From Climacium dendroides (taxonomy: Eukaryota > Streptophyta > Bryopsida > Hypnales > Climaciaceae), in contig OX467086.1 of the NCBI GenBank assembly GCA_950106755.1, forward strand, positions 30,088,001 through 30,152,000: DNA of 64,000 nt. Reading direction: 5' to 3'. This document shows positions 48,624 to 60,239 of the stretch, piece by piece; positions within the stretch are counted from its first letter, which is position 1; each line of letters opens with the position of its first letter. A model generated the notes under the pieces. That model saw only the letters and a list, made by a program, of their open reading frames with translations, did not search any database and had not been told where the DNA came from. Both the position numbers and the translations under genes were made by a program.

Positions 48624-51600
48624 ATGAACAAATTATCACCTCTACCTGCCTCGTCATTGATGATTAATCCCCTTGCCATTCACATATAGTTGATCTCAAA
48701 CTCCATTGAACCTTCAATTTTATCTGTGTAGATCTTACTAGCGATTAATTCACCTTGGACCATCCCCGCCCCATACTCAATTCACTTAAACCTGCCTTCA
48801 TTTTAGATGTTTTTGTTCTCTCCACTTTCATCGCCACCACAGAGGTGTTTCCTTGTCTCATTCTTAGTTCATTGATGCCTCTAGCATTCTAGTTTTTTGG
48901 TATTAGAGTTTAGTTCTCTTTTGTCTTACTCTATTGTCTAAAGATTGATCTTTAGTTCATACCTCCTCGTTCCCTTGTGCAACAGGTATTGCCCTTGATT
49001 GTATAAGTAGCCTTCAAGCATATATTAGTAAAATTCCACCCTTGAATGGATTTCATACACCTCTAACTAGGGAGAATTATCCCTCTCATTGCCTTGATTA
49101 TGGATGTATGGAGACGAAGGGCCATGCCTTGTCCATCCTCAACCTCCCTATCTCCCTGTCCTCTAATTTGTTCCTCTCCCTCCCCTCCAACTTACTCTTC
49201 TTCTTTTGACCTACTCCCTACCTTGCTCCCTCCAACCTACTCCCTCTAACCTTCCTTCCCATCATCACTTGTTCCAATATTCAATCTCGTTTTTTCTTCT
49301 CCTAATGCTCCTCATGACCTCATCGAATCTTCTCCTAATGTCGACGCTCCTTGAATGTTTTGAAAAAGCGAATGTTAGAATGTGGAAACTATATTGTTGT
49401 TTCAATATTAATTTGCTTCATTGAACTTTTGTTGAAGCTTTGTGAAATGTAGATTTAAAGTTCCGTAGAAATAGGATCTATTTGAAGTTTAGAATCTCTG
49501 ATGCACCATTTCATATTTGGATTGTTTTCCAACCACAAGAGATGATCCCAATTGCCAACAACAACATTTTTGGGACCTTGAATCTACCATTTATATAGAA
49601 TGTTTTCAAGTTGCAACTGATCTTGCTGGTCAATAACAACATCACTGACATTGTATTTCCATCTACGAGTTTGTTATCTATATTAATCTCACTTCACAGT
49701 ACCATCCATCTTTACCCAATATTGTTGGAATTAGGCCGATACTAAGTTTATTTCACTCTTGCTTAGCTTCCTACAGTAGTGAAACTCCATTTAGATTTTA
49801 CAATATAATACTCCAACCCAATTCATCTATCTTGTCCATGAGTTTCGTCGGAGAAGGGGAATAAATATTTGCTTGTTTGGAATCCTTAGATATAACATTA
49901 GCTCTAGAAAACAAAGAAATCAATACTATAATCCAAAAGGACGGACCACAAGGCGTATGAGAACTTGTATATGTACTATGTCCATCTCTAGATTATAGAT
50001 TTTAATTCCCTTACACTCCACTTTTGCCAACATTTCTATATCATACTCTAGTTTGATCACCACCTCTTCAACTTTGCATTTGAAGTTTTCAATGCCTATT
50101 GCCATGGTTTGCAAATGGAAGTCAGGTTGGAAGTATCTATGTTTTTGACAATGACATTTTGATACAAACTTAGAATTTGTTGAATGGGTCTCATTTGGCT
50201 ATTGTTTTTGTTTAAATGTCTGAGAATTGATGATTGAGATTTCAAGTTTATATTACTTGTAACTAATTGCCTTGGTTGAAATTTAATGTATAGCCTTGGT
50301 GGAAATTCCTATTGTGTTGACCCTCAAACAACCCTTTCAACTACAAATCTGCATCACTTTTCAGCTTTTGCATTCAAATGTCTTGTCATTCTTGTGATGA
50401 AAATGATGACCAAGTGCATGATCTAGCCTTGATAAGAATAATCAAAATTGAGTGGCAAAATATAAAAGAGTTGTATACTAGAAGGAAAGCACTCACAAAT
50501 GGAATTACTTTATAATTATTCAAAGATTTCTAGAATACGTTATTGAAGCATACAACTTCTAGGAGACCTACATTTGATGAACTTATACCTAAACCTCTAA
50601 AAGTTTATTCAAATATTCCAAACTTGATATAAGCATACCATACGTTCATAGATTTTTGTATGCATTCAATAAGGATCAAAGTTCAACCATAGTTTTCACT
50701 ACTTGTCTGATAATTATTTAGGTCTCAGAAATGGTCTTGAAATGGACCTTCACTAGGAACTTCAAGACATATCTCAAATACACAACACTCATTTCACAAG
50801 ATTTTTAATTTTTTGTGTGTCTATAAATGAAAAGCACTTAATTGTAGCAAGATGCTAACAATTGCTTCCAAACAAAAAAACAAAAAATATTAGCAAAAAT
50901 TCAAAAAAATAATTCATGCATAAAAAAAATTGTAGGGAGAGAAGGGGAGAGGGAAAAAGGCACATGAAAAAGGGAGGGAGGTCGTACGGAGGAGGGAGGA
51001 AGGCCAAAGGGAAGAAGAAAGAAGGTACAAGGTTAAGGGCATTAAGAGGAATTCACTTAGTGAACAACAAACAACCTCCTCATTCCTTCCATCCATCCAC
51101 ATGGAGGGCAATGAGGGGGGTCAATTTGCCCTAGCCTTTGTCCTCCCATGGGGTCTCACTCTTAGATAAGACAAAGTAGGACAACACTTCAAAGTAACAA
51201 AGTTTGTGGATTTAGAATTAGAATGAAGTTTCTTTGACTTCTATGTCATTTTTCTTTGGAGTCGTATATTGCTTTGGAGCTTTTAAAATTAGCTAAGCTT
51301 TGTGCACATTTAGAATCTAGAAACAATGGCTTTCAAATGGTTGTTTCAAATTAGGCTCTTCTTGCTTTCAATTCTCTCTCTTCAAAGCGACTCGGCGTAT
51401 TGAAAGCGGTTTGTCTTGGAAATCACGGAGATTTTGGTTGCAACTGGAGAAAATTGTTTGAGAACTTTCTTAAATCTACAAATCTTCTTGTCTTCTTGTC
51501 TTCAAATCTTCAAGTCTTCTAATTGCTTCCCGTTGGCCTATTCTGTTGGTGACTCTAAAGGGTCAGGGTTTAGGTAGGTGATAAGAAATCACGGGCCTCG

Positions 51601-51937
51601 AATGGATAAAATGGAACGGCCAAACTACAAGTTGAAATCGTTCGAAAGATTTACTCCTAAACTTTAAATTTACAGTGACCAGCAAACGTGCCTCACCAAT
51701 GGGAACAACAAATAAGTACAACTATGCGGATGATCAATCTCACTTTGTTGTGTTCACAACAGAAAAAAGCTAAGCAATGATTTCACCCATGCCATCCGCA
51801 ACAACAAGGTTTTACAAGGAAAGACAAGCCACAAACTACAACACACAAGTCCTCCAACTTCAATTTCAAATCTTCACTCCAACTCCAATTTCAAAATTGA
51901 ACTTTGAATGAATGCCACCATTACTCCACAACACTAA
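48624..51937. other. Gene-poor DNA with CT-rich and GA-rich tracts
   Basis: 49130-49260 is CT-rich (CTCCCT and CCTCCAAC phrases recur) and 50930-51030 is GA-rich. Their open frames (49206-49424, 50914-51134) are composition artefacts. No gene, RNA or transposon terminus recognised in the rest. Confidence 0.45.
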
Positions 51938-52260
51938 ATGGAATAAGGGATAGCTTTTTGAAAAGCTAACAAAATTTCCTATTTCTCCTCTAAATTTCAA
52001 CTCATTTTAACACTCTATCCAACTACTATAACCATCCAAAGTTTCAGCCTTGAGAAAAGAAATGCAGCAGACCTCTCCTCAACTCATTTATTAAAATTCT
52101 AAATCAAATGAATAATAGCTTTATAGAAAGCTAACAACATTTCCTACACTCCCTCAAAGTTTCATTGCAAACAAAACACTAGTCCGTCTCTTATAATTGA
52201 TTGAAGTCTCAGCCCCTCTTCATAAGAGGCAGCAGACCTTCCTTCACACAATTAAGCACA
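51938..52260. repeat. Diverged tandem repeat of about 160 bp
   Basis: 51938-52099 and 52100-52258 share in order ATAGCTTT, AAAGCTAACAA, ATTTCCTA, CTCAAA/TTTCA, GTCTCAGCC-like sequence and GCAGCAGACCT. A third, weaker copy may follow to about 52400. No coding capacity. Confidence 0.6.
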
Positions 52261-52900
52261 ACTTTTGAATGCTAACTCCAAATCAAGCAAGTGAGATCAA
52301 TTTGGAAACAAAATACCATGATACATAACTCCTCTAAATTTCATTTCAAATTTCTTTTTACATAACACATAATGAGCCTCCAAACATTTGAATTTTTCAA
52401 AACTACAACGAGAGAGAAGATGAATAGTGTCCACCTTTTTCTCTACATTATCAACAATTCTTCACCACATAAATAAGTAAACATCAGCCCTTAACTTGTT
52501 TCTTAAACTAACTTACAATTATTGGTCTTCGTATTTGGCCCCACAATTATTTTTTTATCTTTAACTTAAAAGGAAAATCACTTCAAAGCCCACCTAAAAA
52601 ACAAACTACTTCCATCTCTTTCCTTTCACAACTATAACCATACAAAATAATTTTTATAAAATACTTCAAATATAGATATAAGTACTAATCATCAAACCAT
52701 TACTTATTAGAGGTAAAAAATTAGAGTTCCAAGACAACCTTCATTCTATTTGTGAAAACTTGAGAATGCATTTGATAGTCTTAGCGATATATTCGATTTG
52801 ATTCACCTTTATTAAGGGACTGACTGGCCCCTTTAATCATCGTTGGTAACTGCGACTCTCCTTAATTGGCCTGAGCATACAATAGTATTGGTCGTCGTTT
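52261..52900. other. AT-rich intergenic DNA
   Basis: Apart from a possible third, weaker copy of the ~160-bp repeat to about 52400, no gene or element recognised. Confidence 0.4.
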
Positions 52901-52932
52901 AGACCTTCAAAACACCCTTCAAATTTCACTTC

Positions 52933-53234
52933 ATGGCTACTGGGTTCAAAACATCCAACTTGCAACAAGATTACCAACGTACGAGCATCCCGCTAAAGAT
53001 TTTCGTGCCCCCGCTGCTCTATACGAGACTGCTTTGGCGGTCAAGAAGGCCCAGCTTCATCTTGTGAATGCTCAAATGGCTATGCAAGATCCCGTGGCAA
53101 AAGCGGCTCATTCAGCAGTTGTGACAACAAAAGCTCAAATTCAACCTCCGATTCGACATTTTAAATCTAAAGTGAGAAAACAAACAACAATATTTCAACT
53201 CGAAGCAGCTCTCATGTGGATCCTCCTTATATAG
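52933..53234 (+). pseudogene. Short protein-coding-like remnant of unknown origin
   Basis: Two adjoining plus-strand pieces read like coding sequence in codon use. 52933 onward reads MATGFKTSNLQQDYQRTS; after a frame change, 53034-53234 reads MAVKKAQLHLVNAQMAMQ, then DPVAKAAHSAVVTTKAQI. Ala/Lys/Gln richness is unlike the AT-driven frames nearby. The piece may come from a retroelement or a captured gene, and I cannot name the family. Confidence 0.3.
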
Positions 53235-53346
53235 ATGACTTTCACCTTCACAAAAAGATGTCACCTTGAAGCTACACGAATAACATATAATTCGTATTTT
53301 TATAGTATATACGTATATACATCACGACATTGTGTTAGAGTTAGAA

Positions 53347-53461
53347 GATTCTCTAGAGAGCTAGAAGTTGGTTCTGGAAAGAGCTAGAAGTTGGTGATGG
53401 GAGATCGAAGTTATTGATATTGTTTGTAATTAGTGCTAGGAGCTAGAAGTTGGTCTTGGAG
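53347..53461. repeat. Interrupted repeats of GAGCTAGAAGTTGGT
   Basis: GAGCTAGAAGTTGGT recurs exactly or nearly four times between 53358 and 53459 with variable spacers (GTTCTGGAAA, GATGGGAG, CTTGGAGG). Confidence 0.7.
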
Positions 53462-53828
53462 GCCTAAGTTATTATTGAAAATTTTGATTCAGAGTTCTAA
53501 TCCAAATCCTAACGAAGTACAAAGTCCTCATTGTGGTCTAATTCAAACCCTCGTTGTAATCTAATTCATTGAAATGAAGCCCATGTCATGACTAATTGAT
53601 CAACTCATTAGGTTGCTAAGGATTTTCTTTGAAATTATAGGTATACATATTGGTGAGTGTTTCGAAGTTGGAGGAATATTCTTTGTTCCTATTAAAATTG
53701 GTGGTTTTTCTATTCAAATTTTTGTTCCATTTTTTGAACGAATAATGATTTGGCAATTGGATAATGGTCAATTAGATTAATCTTGTGTTCAATCATGTTC
53801 TCAAGGAATGCATTTAGTTCTACTACAA

Positions 53829-54370
53829 ACAAGGGGTTTCTAATAAACTATAATTTTAACTTCAAATTTTGAGCATTGTTTACTAATGACTATAGGATTC
53901 AACTCCCAAAATTTCAAACTCAAATAAAATATGGAATGATTTCTAGAAGAGGTTAAAAATGCACTGAAATGACATGTTTTTTTAACTCAAATATTTTTAG
54001 AGAACACATTTAGATGACCATTGCATCAATATTCAACTCAAAATGAGCTTTCAATAGAAAAATATTTTAAAGAATTTTTTGTTCATTTTTTAAATAAATA
54101 AATATGTTTTCTTATATATATTTTTTATATATTTTTAAATAATTTATATTTTTTCTTACATAACATAGGGTTATAAAACTTATTTTTCAATTCTATAATG
54201 TATCTTTTTACTTCAGAAATTTGTAATTAATTATTATTAATAAATAAAAATATCAATAATTCAAAACATAAACTTTCAAAGTAGAAAAATCTATTCATAT
54301 TTTTTTCATTTAATTTTATTTAAAACTCAAAAAGTATATAGGGGTCCGAAGTTTTGTTCGCACGTGGTTT
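53829..54370. mobile_element. AT-rich element with AAACCACGTGCGAACAA terminus, copy 1
   Basis: The right end is TTGTTCGCACGTGGTTT (54354-54370). The body aligns in inverse orientation with 59193-59696 over about 500 bp (for example ATGACCATTGCATCAATATT and GAACACATTTAGATGACC against their inverses). Its left terminus has lost 14 bp relative to copy 2. Confidence 0.65.
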
Positions 54371-54911
54371 TTAATGGACACTTAACTCTTTAAGTGCCCC
54401 CCCTAAAATCATGTTTGTTATTGTATCAAATGTGTTTCTACTTGTGGTGTTGTAGGTGTTTTGATATTACTTTTCATGTTGCAGATTTTTTGAACTAGTT
54501 TTGAGATAGAGCTTTAACTACTCCCCATTTTCAATGTTAAATTTTATGGACAAAATTAATGCACTAAAGACTACAAATCAAGGTTGTTAGGATGTCCGAA
54601 TGTTTAAAATCATGTCTAAACATTTAGAGTCCATAGATGTGGCCTCTAGGATGTCCTATGACATTTGCAAATTTTTGCTTTTATTGGAGGAGTAAATACT
54701 TACCGTCCACCCTGATCACGACTGTTTGCAGTGGCTATCCGCCTCAACCGCGTTGTTGTTTGCTAAATCCAATAGCCACGATTAGGGGGACCATTTGTCA
54801 TCCGCCCCATCATACAGCTAAACCACGTCCGCTTATACTGATATTATTAGGCAAGCAAGCAGACAGATGGATGGACAAATGACTAGATAGATGGGTGGAT
54901 GGCAGGTAGCA
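54371..54911. other. Intergenic DNA
   Basis: No gene. The stretch 54840-54900 contains imperfect GATGGATGGA/GACAGATGG units. Confidence 0.4.
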
Positions 54912-55206
54912 GCTAATCTTTGGAAGGGTCCTGTCGTTGAAATTTTTGTTCAAATTGAATGCATTATGCACTATTGAAAAGCTCTCAACAATACCTTTTT
55001 GATGGTATATTATGAGGCAAATGGATAGGCAGATGGGCAAATAGATGAATAGGTGAACAAACAAATGTGCGAATGCTAGCTAATTTTTTTCTTGATTACG
55101 TTAGCAAATCTTTGGAGGGGTTCCACCACTGGAATTATTGTCCAAACTAAATGCATTATATACCATTGGAAAGCTCTCAATAATACCTTTCTGATGGTAT
55201 ATCATG
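54912..55206. repeat. Direct duplication, ~104-bp copies at 54912-55015 and 55103-55206
   Basis: Both copies read AATCTTTGGA, then GAAATT/GAATTATT-GT, AATGCATTAT, ATTG(A/G)AAAGCTCTCAA and AATACCTTT-TGATGGTATAT. They differ at about one base in seven, so the duplication is old. Plus-frame translations are similar in the two copies (KALNNTFLMVY occurs in both), so a former exon pair is possible. Confidence 0.6.
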
Positions 55207-56675
55207 AAACACTTAAAAAAAAAAAGATGAAAATTGCCACCAAATGCCTTTGGTTTAAAAAATCATTTGATTTTTTAACAAATAATTCAATTGATGCCTA
55301 AACATATTTATTTTTGCATTGCTATTTTTTCTATTTTCTTCATATTAGCAAGATTTTTTTCCTACTATTACAAAAACTTTAATACATAGACTATAAGAAT
55401 TTATTTGGTTTGGATTACTAAATATTTTTTGTGCCTTCCAACAAAACTAATTAAGAATTGTGAAAAATTCTAGACTCTATATGAACAATATAGGATTCCT
55501 TAGAGTCACTTAGAAGGGTAGGGTGATAGGCACTATATGGCCAGCACGTACACCTTTAATTTTTAGAATGATTCACAATCAAGAAGTCATAATTTTGTTT
55601 TAGACCAACAATCGCACATCCTTTCCAAAAGTCCAAATTGTAAACGCAATGTTCTACCTTGAATTTCAAATACACTCATAAGATTTATCATGACAACATG
55701 CTCCAAAATATAAATATTAATTATTCATGTGAATAATATTCAATGTAATCAATACTTAAATCACAAGCATTCAAATAGTTCTTTTAATTTAATTACAATC
55801 TAATGATTTATTCCAATCAGATCCATATTCCTCTTCAAAGCACTAGAACACAATTGTTTTGAAAGATCAATGAATATTACAAAATATACGTATTTTGTCT
55901 TGAAAAATTCACGAGCTTCTATAATTAGGTGATTCTCCATTTCTCCAATATATCACCATTTAATAAAATAGGATGTCAAGATGTAGTATAATAATATTGA
56001 TCTTTTAAAATTGGCATGTATCCTAAGGCCTAAGCTCAAATTTTTAAAAACCCTTCAAATCAAAATTTCCCATTTCCCATTTGTATATTATAAGAGGATG
56101 AATTGATGATATCATATTTGATATGGAAGTACATTATGAAAATACATAAATGAAGTTTATAATTGTCGTACATGAGGGGTCATCATATTTGGAGGTCAAT
56201 CACATTCTTTTTTATACAAGCACCAATATTTTTTGTATGAAATATATTGTTGAAGGTTTACAATTTAAGATATAAATATAGGTATAAGGGTGTAGGAATT
56301 TAGCTTCAATTATATTTTTATTCTATGAATACAATATTTAATCTTTAGCTACATTACACTACATTAAGTTACATTAAAGTGCTTAAAGCATTTTTAGTAG
56401 CATCCTCCAATAGAATAATAAAATAATAAAATTTCTTATACTAAGTATACCTTAGTGTTTCAAGCTATCAATGCATTTTACAACAAAACTTGAAGAAACA
56501 CTTTAAGTTATAATTGCATCTTCCACATTTGTATATTGACATATAGTAATTGATAAAGAAAACCCAAAATATATTGGAAATATAAATGAATAAGTTGGTG
56601 TGGTTTACATATATAGTACAATTTAATAATTACATTAAAAGGAATTGAAGGTCAAACAAATTCCACACACCGCAC
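55207..56675. other. AT-rich intergenic DNA
   Basis: No gene, RNA or structured repeat recognised. Confidence 0.5.
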
Positions 56676-56961
56676 CATTAGGAAAAAATTGAACCCCAAA
56701 AGAGGTTGCTTTGTAATGCAAAAGCTTAGGTGGGAAGAGCCTTCTCAATTCACTAATTGGGCTATAAATTGCACGATGAATTCAAAAATTTATCATCATT
56801 ATCCAATCCATCTTTATGATCTTATAAATCATCATGAAGAATGGAGCACATGCCAAGTGGTAGTTCCAATGAGAATGTGGTCACCTTCATATTCATTCAA
56901 TTAGTATAAAAATTATTAAGAAAACTCAAGACCTCTTTGTGGGTTCAATTTTTTCCTAATG
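56676..56961. mobile_element. MITE-like element with ~30-bp inverted termini
   Basis: The left terminus CATTAGGAAAAAATTGAACC (from 56676) is matched exactly in reverse by GGTTCAATTTTTTCCTAATG (to 56961), and the pairing continues imperfectly through CCCAAAAGAGGT and ACCTCTTTGTGGG. The 225-bp interior carries a short open frame of no family. No target duplication could be recognised. Confidence 0.75.
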
Positions 56962-57828
56962 CAATGTTTTGAGTATCCCGGGTAGGTGGGAGGGACATCC
57001 CTACACAGAGCTCTTTCTAAAAGTCTTAAACAAATCATAAGTCACAAGTCGTATAAGGCAAGATAGAAGACCATCTAATCAAGCCATCAAACCATCTTTC
57101 CATCAAATCATCAAGACTTCTTACTGATAGTAAGTAAAAAAGTATTTACAAAAGTAGTAAAGGTTAAATCATGATCTAAACTTGGTGTATTTCCAAGCAA
57201 AACAATGTGGAGTCACTATAGTTTGAAATCATCATGCTTAAAACTAATTCTAATAGCCATGAGCAAAGAATTAGAACCCCTAATAAAATGTAGCATAATC
57301 TTAAAGAAAGTTGTACTAGAGATTTAGTACCAAAGAGGTTGTGAACCTCACTTGCACCCATACAATTCAACAAACACACGGTTGGTTAGAATGTGCATGT
57401 CAGGTATTTACAGCTTACAACTTGTTATCGTAGTCACAATAGACAAATAACTAAACAACTTTAAACCTCACACAAGAAAAATGCTCATTAGAACCATGTC
57501 TAACTACGTGTGAAGCACAAAGAACCTATGAAGACGCCATTTCTCACACACCTCTTAATCCTTGTCAAATACCCCCTTATGAGCCAATGAATTTTGCATT
57601 TAGCAGACTCACTACTTATACCATTTCTCTGCTTTGAAAAACACCCCCCCTCAATTCAAACAAGATAATTATACATTCCTTTATGGACTTATCCACCAAC
57701 ACCAAAGTGGAATATGCGGCCGGGCTTAGATGACTTTTTATTGAAGCCTTTGAGTATTTCAAGCATCTAAAATAGTAGTTGGATATTTCTATATGCTCGC
57801 AACAGTGATTTGCTGAAAACAAGGTTAT
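56962..57828. other. Intergenic DNA
   Basis: No gene or repeat recognised; short minus-strand frames (57176-57379, 57616-57822) lack family resemblance. Confidence 0.45.
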
Positions 57829-59192
57829 ATGATATTCAAAGAATTTACTTTACCAAGGCACATTCATGACTTGCAATATGATTATTATTTCACAACTATG
57901 ATTTACATTTGTGCAATCAAAAATAGATGTGGTGCAACATTTTCTATCATGGATGAAGATGTTATTTTAAAAACAATATCATTCCTTATGAGGCAGTTTT
58001 ACAATGTCCTATGCAAATATTTCATACAAGTGCTTGGATTACTTCTTGAGTTCAATCAATATATAATTTGACAACAAGTCGTGTAGGAATTTTTTGAATT
58101 TATAGCCACAGTTAAAAAAGCTCGAACATCTTACTTTATGTTGCAATCTTTGGCATGGAAAGGACACATTGATTATTACAATGAGGTAGTACGAGGTCAC
58201 TCTTATACTACATTAAAAGAGACTTTCCGAAATTTTCTTATGTTTTTCTAACATTGCAATGGATTCAATGGGACATCAAGTCCCTCAAAGCAAATTGCAA
58301 CATCCATATTTGAAGCCATAGCAAGTCAACAAACTAAGTTTTTTCAATGATTTGGTGGTTTAATAGGGTCATATATCATCATTATAATATACTTGCTAGA
58401 ATTCAAATTGATGACCCCACAATAGATCAAAAATTTGCACCCATAGATGAATTATTTATTGTTATGAATGAACAACATCAAATTATTGCTCACCAATGGA
58501 CTAATTCTACAACTAATAAAAAACATATAAGCCTTGCTAAAGAATTGAAGTTGCAATACTATGAGCAATTGCAAAATATTGATCTCGTTATGTATTTTAC
58601 TTAATAAGTTTCATTTGATTACTCAATATCAAGATAATTCAAATGCAACTTACAACTCTCAACATGCTTTATTCATGAATAATGTGTCCAAGATCATCAT
58701 TAGACATGGAAATCAAATGCAAAAAGGTTCTATTATTTATGTAGAACTTTCATCTTTTATTGAAAGTTTAAAAAAATTTGAATCACACTTACTAGCATCT
58801 ACATATATTATTGGAGAGCTATTGAAAAGATGTCATGAAATATAGAAAAAACACTTTTTAAATTGTTTAAATCCTCCTGCAGAGCTTCCACATGAGATAT
58901 TGGATCATTTTTTTAGATGTTTACTATGGTGTGGCTCTTCAAGGAATGAAAACTTTTGACGACACCTTTTAGCTTCATTTCTAAAGTCATGTGTAATTTC
59001 ATTTGGTGATGCACTAACTACTGCATTAGTGTGGGTGGAATTTTCATGGAGAAGTACAATTCATTGATAAATGGGTATATTTATCTATCTCAACAATGCA
59101 TATTATTTTAACACAAGACTTAGGCCCTACATTCTAGGTCCAATTTGTCTTCTACAAATAGACTCAAGGGGATCACTTAGAGTGTCAATTAA

Positions 59193-59696
59193 AAACCACG
59201 TGCGAACAAAACTTTGAAACCCCTATATACTTTTTGAATTTTAAATAAAATTAAATGAAAAAATTATGAATAGATTTTTCTACTTTGAAAGTTTATATTT
59301 TAAATTATTGATATTTTATTTGTTAATAATAATTAATTATAAATTTTTGAAGTAAAAAGATACACTATAGAACTGAAAAATAACTTTCACACCCTTATAT
59401 TATTTAAGAAAAAATTGTTCAAAGAAAGAACAAAAAATTCTTTAAAATAACTTTCTATTGAAAGCTCATTTTGAGTTGAATATTGATGCAATGGTCATCT
59501 AAATGTGTTCTCTAAAAATATTTGAGTTCAAAAAACATGTCATTTCAGTGCATTTTTAACTTCTTCTAGAAATCATTCCATATTTTATTTGAGCTTGAAA
59601 TTTTGGGAGTAAAATCCTATAGTCATTAGTAAACAATTTTCAAAATTTGAAGTTAAAATTATAGTTTATTAGAAACCACTTGTTCGCACGTGGTTT
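59193..59696. mobile_element. AT-rich element with AAACCACGTGCGAACAA termini, copy 2
   Basis: The left end AAACCACGTGCGAACAA and right end TTGTTCGCACGTGGTTT are perfect 17-bp inverted repeats, each embedding CACGTG. The body is the inverse of 53829-54370. It lies within the broken gene remnant. Similarity between copies extends about 15 bp past both termini, so the true ends may be wider. Confidence 0.7.
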
Positions 59697-60149
59697 GTTG
59701 TAGTAGAACTAAATACACCCCTCGAGCAAATAGAATGTGTACCATGTTTTGCCCGTTGCCATTATCACTATGTGATTGTGATAATGAGTTTGGCATCACC
59801 AATTACTATTCTAACTCATTGCCAACATTGCTACATGTTTTGTCTAACCAAAATAAAAGTTTTAATGTTGGTATTACATCACTGGTTGATTATGCTATTT
59901 GGGATAGCCACACATTTGATCCAATTGCAAAGCAAGTGGTTAATGCTATACAACAAGTTTATGATGAAACTTTAGACTTGAATAGCGATCACATTGGTTC
60001 AAATAAAGATCATATTATTCCTAGAATGGTTCGAAAAAATATTGGCAATCCATTCAAGAGACAAAGGATTGCAAATGTTTATGTCTTGATTTATATTTAT
60101 GACTCAGCATCAAGTCACAAGAAAAGGTCAAGTTCTCTTAATATACTCT

Positions 60150-60239
60150 AGCAATCATAGATTTAGCACCTTTAACTCCAAAGTGACATCTCTTAGCAAT
60201 CATAGATTTAGCACCTTTAACCCCAAAGTGACATTCGAT
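60150..60239. repeat. 45-bp direct tandem duplication
   Basis: Two copies start at 60150 and 60195 with AGCAATCATAGATTTAGCAC. Because 45 is a multiple of three, the duplication preserves frame in a plus-strand ORF, giving two SNHRFSTFN units. Confidence 0.85.
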
